A DNA stretch of 64,000 bases, taken from contig NZ_CP041063.1 in assembly GCF_011082085.1 (NCBI RefSeq), positions 1,736,001 through 1,800,000 of the forward strand, written 5' to 3'. Position numbers and translations under genes: made by a program. Each line of letters opens with the position of its first letter. Position 1 is the stretch's first letter. Under the pieces are notes generated by a model. The model saw only the letters and a program-made list of their open reading frames with translations, did not search any database and was not told the DNA's origin. This document shows positions 55,082 to 64,000 of this stretch, piece by piece. The stretch is from Bacillus sp. Cs-700. GTDB lineage: Bacteria; Bacillota; Bacilli; Bacillales; Guptibacillaceae.

Positions 55082-56096
55082 TCGAAATCACCTCCGCTTC
55101 TACTCCTTGCTCACGAACATACGTTAGCGCACTTTCAACGACAGTCGGTTCACCTTTAAGAAAGACAGATAACTTACCATAAGGGCCATCTTGCGTATGA
55201 GAGATTTTCCCCTGAATAATGTTTACTTCAATATCAAACTGACGAATTAACTCTGTTACAAGCGGTGATCCCGTTTTACCTTTGAGGAACGTAAACTGGA
55301 CAAGTTCCCCCTCCTGGCTTTCTGCTAAATGTGCAATCGATTCCTTCATTTCTTCAGGCTCACTTAACTGATTCACGAAATCTTTTGTTATTTCTTCTTG
55401 CGGATGATGAAAGACTTCAAGTACTGAACCGTTCTCAACTACTCTACCGTTCTCCATCACTGCCACTCGGTGACAAATTTTGCGGATAACGTGCATTTCA
55501 TGGGTAATCAAGACAATAGTTAAACCAAGTTTCTGATTAATTTCTGTCAGAAGTTCGAGAATGCTATCCGTTGTTTTAGGATCTAGAGCAGATGTTGCTT
55601 CATCACAAAGCAATACCTTAGGGTTATTCGCAAGCGCTCGCGCGATACCAACACGCTGCTTTTGTCCCCCGCTTAACTGTGATGGATAAGCGGCTTCTCG
55701 CCCTTCAAGTCCAACAAGCTTAATTAATTCATCGACACGCTTCATTCGTTTCTCTTTGGAAACACCTGATATTTCAAGTGGAAACGCGATGTTGTCACGT
55801 ACCGTTCTTGACCAGAGAATATTAAAGTGTTGGAAGATCATTCCGATTTCCTGTCTTGCCGCACGTAGATCTTTTCCTTTTAGAGAGGATAAATTATTTC
55901 CTGCCACCGTAACCGTACCGTCCGTCGGTCTCTCAAGCAGGTTGAGCATCCGAATTAGCGTGCTTTTTCCGGCACCGCTGTATCCGATAACGCCGAATAT
56001 TTCCCCTTTTTTAACTGAAAGGTTAACATCCTTAACGGCCTCTACCTTTCCAGACTTCGAAAAGAAGGTTTTATTAATGCCTTTAAGCTCAATCAC
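55074..56096 (-). CDS. metN: Methionine ABC transporter ATPase MetN
   Basis: The product has 340 residues. Walker A GVIGYSGAGKSTLIRMLNLL, Q-loop MIFQHFNILWSRTV, signature YPSQLSGGQKQRVGIARAL, Walker B KVLLCDEATSALDP, H-loop LITHEMHVI. The C-terminal NIL/ACT-like domain (about 255-340; VTELIRQFDIEVNIIQGKISHTQDGPYGKLSVFL) binds methionine for trans-inhibition in relatives. GTG at 56096 (VIELKGINKTF) was chosen; a GTG three codons upstream lies too near the AAAGGAT. Confidence 0.95.
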   Translation of the reverse strand: MIELKGINKTFFSKSGKVEAVKDVNLSVKKGEIFGVIGYSGAGKSTLIRMLNLLERPTDGTVTVAGNNLSSLKGKDLRAARQEIGMIFQHFNILWSRTVRDNIAFPLEISGVSKEKRMKRVDELIKLVGLEGREAAYPSQLSGGQKQRVGIARALANNPKVLLCDEATSALDPKTTDSILELLTEINQKLGLTIVLITHEMHVIRKICHRVAVMENGRVVENGSVLEVFHHPQEEITKDFVNQLSEPEEMKESIAHLAESQEGELVQFTFLKGKTGSPLVTELIRQFDIEVNIIQGKISHTQDGPYGKLSVFLKGEPTVVESALTYVREQGVEAEVISNG

Positions 56097-56201
56097 ATGT
56101 CTCACATCCTTTATGCATTTGCATGTTGTACCAGCTTCCTGAAAAAGGACTTCAGTCCCATGCTGTTATTCTTTACCTTTAAGCACTTAAAAAAAGTGGT
56201 A

Positions 56202-56239
56202 TAAAAAATGCCCTTCTACTTTGAGTAGAAAGGCATTTC
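56202..56239 (-). terminator. S-box-controlled terminator
   Basis: AAATGCCTTTCTAC, loop TCAAA, GTAGAAGGGCATTTTTT on the minus strand, between the SAM aptamer and metN. Confidence 0.9.
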
Positions 56240-56255
56240 ATCAATCAATGTCTTC

Positions 56256-56366
56256 CTCTCATTTCTCAAAGCAATCGCTTTGCAGGAATTGGCACCTTTT
56301 CAAACGAGTCGTTTGACGGTTGCCGGGCTTCATAGGGCCAGTCCCTCCACCTCTCTGAATAAGAGA
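56256..56366 (-). ncRNA. SAM-I riboswitch (S-box)
   Basis: On the minus strand all hallmark blocks occur: CTCTTATTCAGAGAGG, TGGAGGGACTGGCCCTATGA, AGCCCGGCAACC, AAAGGTGCCAATTCCTGCAAAGC, and GAGAAATGAGAG closing P1. With the terminator that follows, it switches metNIQ off when S-adenosylmethionine is high. Confidence 0.95.
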
Positions 56367-56493
56367 TTATAAAATTAAAATTACTTTACTGTGGTTAAGT
56401 GCTAAATTGAATTCTAGCATGGTACTTTATGAGTGTCAATTACTGAGCAAAAAGTCACAATAATCAAACATATACACGATCATTAGCCAAGAG

Positions 56494-56526
56494 AAAACCA
56501 TCAGCTGATTCGCCTGATGGTTTTTG
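56494..56526 (-). terminator. Terminator at the end of the ilv-leu operon
   Basis: AAAACCATCAG, loop, CTGATGGTTTTT; overlaps the last codons of ilvA. T run on the minus strand is short (TTTTCTC). Confidence 0.75.
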
Positions 56527-57511
56527 CTCGCTCAGAAAGTTGTTTGTAGAGAGCTAATTTCTCAAGATCAGCATTTCCTCCACTCACAACAGCCCCAATT
56601 TTGCTACCTTCCAACCGGCTTGATTTACACAAGACAGCAGCGACAGATGCCGCACCAGCGCCTTCAACAAGTGTCTTATGTCTTTCAAGCATAAAGACGA
56701 TTGCAGCAGCGATTTCTTCTTCAGAAACAGTCATCATATCGTCAACGAGTTCTTCGATAATCGGATACGTTCGTTTTCCTGCTTCCTTCACAGAGATACC
56801 ATCAGCAATCGATTTCACTGATTGAAGAACGAGAGGACCAGTACCTTTAAATCGATTCCATGTCGCAGATGCTTCCGAAGCCTGGATTCCAATGATTTTG
56901 ACGTGAGGAAAGAACGACTTTATTGCTAGCGCCATTCCTGCTAATAATCCTCCACCTCCAACGGGAACAAGAATCGTCTCTAAGTCAGGACATTGTTGCA
57001 TCATTTCAAGTGCAACGGTTCCTTGTCCTGCCATCACAACAGGATCGTCAAACGCATGAACAAATGTTGCCCCTTTTTCAACACGCTCTCGATCGGCTCC
57101 ACTAAACGCTTCGTTATAGGATTCGCCTTCAAGGACAACCTCTGCGCCATAAGATCGAGTCGCTTCAATTTTACTTGTTGGCGTATGAATCGGCATATAA
57201 ATCTTTGCCTTGATGCCTCGCTCCTTCGCAGATAGCGCTACTCCCTGAGCATGGTTACCTGCTGAAGCGGCAACGATTCCTCTAGCGGCTTCGATTTCCG
57301 TTAGAGAGGCAACCTTATTGTAAGCACCGCGTAATTTAAACGACCCCGTTCGCTGGAGGTTCTCCATCTTTAAGAAGACATCTTTATTTGTAAATCCATT
57401 GAGCGTTGTAGATTGCTGAAGCGGGGTACGATGAACCGCCTCCAGCAAATTCTCCATTGCTTCTACGACATGAACGTTATATTTCTCCTGGTAATTCCCA
57501 ACGTCATTCAC
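56501..57511 (-). CDS. ilvA: Threonine ammonia-lyase without C-terminal regulatory domain
   Basis: The product has 336 residues, a fold type II PLP enzyme making 2-oxobutanoate from threonine. The PLP Lys is in GSFKLRGAYNK (about 60), with SAGNHAQGVALSA and the Gly loop VPVGGGGLLAGMA. It ends soon after the catalytic domain (VVSGGNADLEKLALYKQL), so the ACT-like allosteric domain of the usual biosynthetic IlvA (about 420 residues in B. subtilis, as I recall) is missing. The GTG start overlaps the leuD stop by 4 bp (GTGA), a coupled arrangement in an anabolic operon. TdcB-type catabolic enzymes have the same length. Confidence 0.85.
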   Translation of the reverse strand: MNDVGNYQEKYNVHVVEAMENLLEAVHRTPLQQSTTLNGFTNKDVFLKMENLQRTGSFKLRGAYNKVASLTEIEAARGIVAASAGNHAQGVALSAKERGIKAKIYMPIHTPTSKIEATRSYGAEVVLEGESYNEAFSGADRERVEKGATFVHAFDDPVVMAGQGTVALEMMQQCPDLETILVPVGGGGLLAGMALAIKSFFPHVKIIGIQASEASATWNRFKGTGPLVLQSVKSIADGISVKEAGKRTYPIIEELVDDMMTVSEEEIAAAIVFMLERHKTLVEGAGAASVAAVLCKSSRLEGSKIGAVVSGGNADLEKLALYKQLSERAKTIRRIS

Positions 57512-58098
57512 TCTCCTACAAGTTGTTTTTCTTCATACAATTTAATCTTTTCTTCAAGGGACAACGTACGAGATACTTCATCCCAACCATTTAGCAGCAT
57601 TTCTTTCCAATAAGGATCAATTTTGAAAGAAGCATGAATGCTATCTCCATCACGAACTTCTTGTTTTCGCAAGTCGACTTGAAGTTCGTATCCGTCTTTT
57701 GCCTTTTGAAAAAGCTCAGCGATAACTTCTTGATCAAGCGCAATCGGAAGAATACCATTTTTTACACAGTTATTATAAAAAATGTCAGCAAAACTTGTCG
57801 CAATGATGACGCGAAAACCATAATCAAGCAGAGCCCATGGCGCGTGTTCTCTTGATGATCCACACCCAAAGTTTTTACCAGCTACGAGAATAGAGGCATG
57901 CTGATATTGCGCCTCATTTAAGCTGAAATCTTCACGAGGCTTTCCATCATCATCAAAGCGCCAGTTATAGAAAAGAAATTGGCCAAAGCCTTTTCGCTCA
58001 ATTCTTTTCAAAAACTGCTTTGGAATAATTTGATCGGTATCGACGTTCACTTGTTCAAGGGGATAAACAATCCCTTTGTATTCATTAATCGGTTCCAG
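57508..58098 (-). CDS. leuD: 3-isopropylmalate dehydratase small subunit LeuD, apparent CTG start
   Basis: The product has 196 residues. NVDTDQIIPKQFLKRIERKGFG is the family hallmark, followed by NFGCGSSREHAPWALLDYGFRVIIA for the substrate loop. Initiating at the first in-frame GTG (58050) would cut off the conserved N-terminus. Upstream, CTG GAA CCG ATT AAT encodes (M)EPINEYKGIVYPLEQ, the expected beginning, with AAGGAGTG 7 nt before the CTG; no ATG, GTG or TTG is available between an in-frame TGA and GTG 58050. With LeuC it isomerises 2- to 3-isopropylmalate. Confidence 0.85.
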   Translation of the reverse strand: MEPINEYKGIVYPLEQVNVDTDQIIPKQFLKRIERKGFGQFLFYNWRFDDDGKPREDFSLNEAQYQHASILVAGKNFGCGSSREHAPWALLDYGFRVIIATSFADIFYNNCVKNGILPIALDQEVIAELFQKAKDGYELQVDLRKQEVRDGDSIHASFKIDPYWKEMLLNGWDEVSRTLSLEEKIKLYEEKQLVGE

Positions 58099-58114
58099 GG
58101 CGTCTCACTCCTTC

Positions 58115-59527
58115 TTACATCACAAGTGGTTTTATTTTTCTAGCATCAGTAAATCGTCCTTCAATAGCTGCAGCTGCAGCCATCGCTGGGCTTACAAGGT
58201 GTGTTCGGGAACCGTTGCCCTGGCGACCTTCAAAATTCCGATTAGAGGTCGACGCGCAGCGCTCTCCCGGAGGAACAATATCATCATTCATCGCAAGACA
58301 CATGCTACATCCTGCTTCTCGCCACTCAAATCCAGCTTCTTTGAAAATCGTATCTAACCCTTCTGCTTCAGCCGCATCCTTCACTGATTTAGAACCAGGT
58401 ACTACGAGCGCCGTTACACCTTCATGAACTTTTCGACCGCGAACAATTTCAGCCGCAGCTCGCAAATCACTTAATCGTGAATTCGTACAAGATCCGATAA
58501 AGACATATTGAATCGCAATGTTTTGAATCTGCGTACCTGGTTTAAGATCCATGTAAGCAAGGGCCTGTTTGATCGCTTTTTGATCACCTGGATCTTCATA
58601 ATCTTCTGGGAAAGGAACTCGAGCATAGACAGAAGAGCCCATCGAAGGATTCGTTCCCCATGTCACTTGTGGTTCAATTTCTTCAGCGCCAATTTCAAGC
58701 ACTTCATCATATGTTGCACCTGGATCAGTTGCAAGCTCTTTCCACTCAGCGACTGCTTCATTGAACGCTTCGTTTGCTGGAACATGTCTCTTCCCTTTTA
58801 AATAGGAGAAAGTCGTTTCATCAGGACTAATAAGTCCTGCTTTTGCACCAGCTTCAATGGACATATTACAAACGGTCATCCGCTCTTCCATTGACATGTT
58901 TCGAATCGCTTCACCCGTATACTCAACAACTGCACCCGTCCCTGCATTCACACCAAACTTGGCAATAACGGCAAGAATTAAGTCTTTAGCTGTTACTCCA
59001 GCACCAAGACGGCCGTTCACGCGTATTTCAATGGTTTTCGGACGCGATTGCCAGAGCGTTTGTGTTGAAAGAACATGCTCTACTTCGCTTGTTCCGATTC
59101 CAAAGGCTAGAGCACCAAACGCACCATGTGTTGAAGTATGGCTATCTCCACAAACAATTGTTTTTCCTGGCTGAGTTAACCCAAGCTCAGGACCGATGAC
59201 GTGAACAATTCCCTGATCTGGATGATTTATATCTGCAATTTCTACACCGAACTCGTTGCAATTCTCTTCTAACTTCTCCATTTGCACCTTAGATACTGGG
59301 TCATTAATAATGTGGCGTGCAATCGTAGGCACGTTATGATCCATCGTAGCAAAGGTTAAATCCGGTCTTCTGACACGTCTATTGTTCATCCGCAGACCTT
59401 CAAAGGCCTGCGGAGAAGTAACTTCATGTACAAGATGTAAATCTATATACAGGAGATCCGGGCTACCCTCTTCTTCATGCACAACATGTTTATCCCAAAT
59501 TTTCTCAATAATTGTTTTTGGCTCCAC
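58115..59527 (-). CDS. leuC: 3-isopropylmalate dehydratase large subunit LeuC
   Basis: The product has 470 residues of aconitase family. Cluster ligands: [13 protein letters not shown] (first Cys, about 347) and GCSMCLAMN (second and third, about 407 and 410). [29 protein letters not shown] is a substrate-site block. It needs a 4Fe-4S cluster made by the Suf system. GTG start preceded by AAAGGGGGATCAGT. Followed by leuD after 16 bp. Confidence 0.95.
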   Translation of the reverse strand: MEPKTIIEKIWDKHVVHEEEGSPDLLYIDLHLVHEVTSPQAFEGLRMNNRRVRRPDLTFATMDHNVPTIARHIINDPVSKVQMEKLEENCNEFGVEIADINHPDQGIVHVIGPELGLTQPGKTIVCGDSHTSTHGAFGALAFGIGTSEVEHVLSTQTLWQSRPKTIEIRVNGRLGAGVTAKDLILAVIAKFGVNAGTGAVVEYTGEAIRNMSMEERMTVCNMSIEAGAKAGLISPDETTFSYLKGKRHVPANEAFNEAVAEWKELATDPGATYDEVLEIGAEEIEPQVTWGTNPSMGSSVYARVPFPEDYEDPGDQKAIKQALAYMDLKPGTQIQNIAIQYVFIGSCTNSRLSDLRAAAEIVRGRKVHEGVTALVVPGSKSVKDAAEAEGLDTIFKEAGFEWREAGCSMCLAMNDDIVPPGERCASTSNRNFEGRQGNGSRTHLVSPAMAAAAAIEGRFTDARKIKPLVM

Positions 59528-59554
59528 ACTGATCCCCCTTTTACCTATTTGTCA

Positions 59555-60661
59555 TTAAGCGTACGCTTCCATGATGCCTGCCGTAGCACCGGCTTCTTCT
59601 AATTGATAAATCACTTTCTTAATCATTGCATCTGTTCCAAGTGCTTTTGTTGGGTTACTTGTTAAATCACTTGTGTAGTAGCCGGCATCAAGAACTTCCT
59701 TCACTGCCTTTTCAATCGCATCGGCTTCTTCATTCATATCAAATGAATATTTGAGCATCATCGCTCCCGATAGCATCATCGCAAGTGGATTCGCAATGTT
59801 CTTTCCAGCGATATCTGGTGCTGAACCGTGAACGGGCTCATACATGCCAAATCCATCACTGCGAAGACTTGCTGACGGTAGCATGCCAAGTGATCCTGTA
59901 ATCATGGATGCTTCATCGCTTAAAATGTCGCCAAAAAGATTTTCAGTTACAATCACATCAAAATGGGCCGGGTTTTGAACCATCTTCATTGCAGCTGCAT
60001 CGACAAGCATGTGTTCCACTTCAACATCCGGATAAGCGAGTGCTTTCTCTTCCACAACTTCTCGCCACATTCGGCTTGATTCGAGAACGTTCGCCTTATC
60101 GACGCTTGTTAGCTTCTTATTTCGCTTCTGGGCTGCTTCAAAGCCCTGATCAACAATTCGCTCAATTTCATCCCTTGTATAATGAAGGGTATCGACGACT
60201 TCTTTCCCATCATTTCGACGCTCGCTTGGCGTACCAAAATACAATCCACCTGTTAATTCACGAACAATCAGCATATCTACGCCTTTGATTCGGTCGGGTT
60301 TAAGAGGAGAAGCATCAATTAAACTGTCAAATGCCGTTACAGGACGAAGGTTTGCAAACAAGCCTAGCTCTTTACGAATTCCAAGAAGACCTCGTTCAGG
60401 ACGAAGGTGACCAGCAAGGTTTTCCCATTTCGGCCCACCGACTGCACCAAGAAGAACCGCATCACTTTTCTTACAGATGTTTACAGTCTCTTCAGGTAAT
60501 GGCATCCCCTCTTGATCAATGGCCGCCCCTCCGATTCTTGCAAAGTGAAATTCAAACGTATGGCCAAATCGATCTGCCACGGCATTCAGAACTTTCATCG
60601 TTCCTTCCATTACTTCTTTACCAATCCCGTCACCTGGTAATACCGCAACTTTTCTCTTCAT
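59555..60661 (-). CDS. leuB: 3-isopropylmalate dehydrogenase LeuB
   Basis: The product has 368 residues. KVAVLPGDGIGKEVMEGTMKVL, GAVGGPKWENL, RPERGLLGIRKELGLFANLRPV, and IVRELTGGLYFG hold the substrate-binding Arg residues, and DILSDEASMITGSLGMLPSAS gives the metal-binding Asp residues. It oxidises and decarboxylates 3-isopropylmalate with NAD. The ATG preceded by GGGAGG was chosen; the open frame runs 20 codons further upstream without support. Confidence 0.95.
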   Translation of the reverse strand: MKRKVAVLPGDGIGKEVMEGTMKVLNAVADRFGHTFEFHFARIGGAAIDQEGMPLPEETVNICKKSDAVLLGAVGGPKWENLAGHLRPERGLLGIRKELGLFANLRPVTAFDSLIDASPLKPDRIKGVDMLIVRELTGGLYFGTPSERRNDGKEVVDTLHYTRDEIERIVDQGFEAAQKRNKKLTSVDKANVLESSRMWREVVEEKALAYPDVEVEHMLVDAAAMKMVQNPAHFDVIVTENLFGDILSDEASMITGSLGMLPSASLRSDGFGMYEPVHGSAPDIAGKNIANPLAMMLSGAMMLKYSFDMNEEADAIEKAVKEVLDAGYYTSDLTSNPTKALGTDAMIKKVIYQLEEAGATAGIMEAYA

Positions 60662-60677
60662 CCTACTAACCTCCCTG

Positions 60678-63237
<2,560 letters not shown>

Positions 63238-63265
63238 TCATCCCTTCATTATTAGGTTTATTTTT

Positions 63266-63787
63266 TTAATTTAAGATGGAATATTGCTTCAAATCTGTTA
63301 CAGATTTTTGACTTCCGCGAGGGAAAGCCGTGATGCCTGTTCGAACCATTTCCTTTATGCCATATGGCCTGAGAAGATCTAAGATTGCTTCAATCTTATC
63401 GGAATTACCTGTTACCTGAACCGTGATGCTTTCACGACTTACATCAATAATCGAAGCCCGAAACGGTTCAATTATGCCGGAAATTTCACTTCGTATTTGA
63501 GCATTACTAATGACCTTAATTAAGGCTAACTCCCGGACCACAATCGCCTGGTCCGTTATATCAGTTACTTTCAACACATCGACTTGCTTATTGAGCTGCT
63601 TGATGAGCTGCTCAATTTTGGCATTGTCGTCGACATTAACGACAAAGGTCATTTTTGAAACTCCTTCTTTTTCGGTATGACCAACCGTAATGCTTTCAAT
63701 GTTAAATTGCCGCTTTGTCATGAGTCCTGTGATGCGATTTAGCACCCCACTTTGGTTAATGACCGTTGCGGTTACAATTCGTTTCAT
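63266..63787 (-). CDS. ilvH: Acetolactate synthase small subunit
   Basis: The product has 173 residues. An N-terminal ACT domain ([34 protein letters not shown]) binds valine for feedback, followed by the second ACT-like half ([32 protein letters not shown] and [12 protein letters not shown]). It activates and regulates IlvB. ATG overlaps the ilvB stop by 4 bp. Confidence 0.95.
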   Translation of the reverse strand: MKRIVTATVINQSGVLNRITGLMTKRQFNIESITVGHTEKEGVSKMTFVVNVDDNAKIEQLIKQLNKQVDVLKVTDITDQAIVVRELALIKVISNAQIRSEISGIIEPFRASIIDVSRESITVQVTGNSDKIEAILDLLRPYGIKEMVRTGITAFPRGSQKSVTDLKQYSILN

Positions 63788-64000
63788 GGTTTCACCCCAA
63801 TCATCTGATGCAGCCCTTTACCAGGGGCAATCATTGGATAGACATTTTCCTTTCCACTGACGCGACAATCGATTAAGACCGGCTCGCGGTGAGAAAAGGC
63901 TTCTTCAAAAACAGCTTTCGCTTCTTCTTCATTCGTAACTTTAAATGATTTAATTCCATACGCCTCACCTAGCTTTACAAAATCAGGCTGTACAGGGATT
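63784..64000 (-). CDS. ilvB: Acetolactate synthase large subunit, C-terminal part (5' end outside window)
   Basis: About 72 residues are visible. [61 protein letters not shown] is the usual end of the TPP-dependent IlvB subunit. The gene continues past the window edge; the stop overlaps the ilvH start (ATGA). Confidence 0.95.
   Translation of the reverse strand, partial: IPVQPDFVKLGEAYGIKSFKVTNEEEAKAVFEEAFSHREPVLIDCRVSGKENVYPMIAPGKGLHQMIGVKP

Overview
The window looks like core chromosome of a low-GC, spore-forming Bacillaceae bacterium. Gene order follows the Bacillus subtilis yui-yum-yut-yun-suf-met blocks closely (recognised from memory, not by search). Spore genes are present: a yutH-like coat gene, a YhcN/YlaJ lipoprotein, a LytH-like peptidase and yunB. 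Ribosome binding sites are strong and GTG/TTG starts are frequent. Genus cannot be fixed from the sequence; Pseudalkalibacillus or Alkalihalobacillus-like bacilli are a guess.

Layout. 1-8.97 kb: end of a molybdate permease, a two-helix membrane protein, two cell-wall or cysteine hydrolases, a PAS-STAS protein, then yuiH-yuiF-yuiD, a BtuF-like protein, yuiC and yuiB. 9.05-9.71 kb: a noncoding composite of long imperfect hairpins, including an exact 120-bp tandem duplication. 9.78-13.5 kb: yuiA, a Nudix hydrolase, the NADH dehydrogenase yumB and the ferredoxin reductase yumC. 13.6-24.3 kb: an accessory carbohydrate island with an SDR, two TIM-barrel isomerase-like proteins, two Gfo/Idh/MocA dehydrogenases, ThuA, a binding-protein importer without its own ATPase, and a LacI regulator with palindromic ATCGAT boxes. 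24.9-37.6 kb: the yut block (HesB/ErpA-type Fe-S carrier, dapF, nucleoside transporter, yuzB, yutJ, yuzD, Nfu-type yutI, yutH, yutG, yutF, yutE, yutD, yutC, lipA, lytH). 37.6-41.4 kb: an NSS transporter with a 34-residue partner, and an NhaC-family transporter under a lysine riboswitch. 41.4-45.8 kb: yunB-yunF. 46.0-51.3 kb: sufCDSUB. 51.6-53.5 kb: an unlisted 58-residue gene, an AhpD-like protein and ldh. 53.6-56.4 kb: metNIQ under an S-box. 56.5-64 kb: the 3' part of an ilv-leu operon (ilvB'-ilvH-ilvC-leuA-leuB-leuC-leuD-ilvA).

Working together. SufCDSUB, the ErpA-type carrier and Nfu make and deliver Fe-S clusters used by LipA and LeuCD. YumB, YutJ and YumC handle NADH/NADPH redox. The ilv-leu operon makes branched-chain amino acids, while two riboswitches gate methionine and probable lysine uptake. 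The most promising poorly described system is the carbohydrate island. Its enzyme set (two Gfo/Idh/MocA, two TIM barrels, ThuA, importer; no glycoside hydrolase, no kinase) suggests an oxidation/elimination/hydration/reduction route for a glycoside or anhydrosugar rather than hydrolysis and phosphorylation.

No rRNA, tRNA, CRISPR array, transposase or prophage gene was seen.
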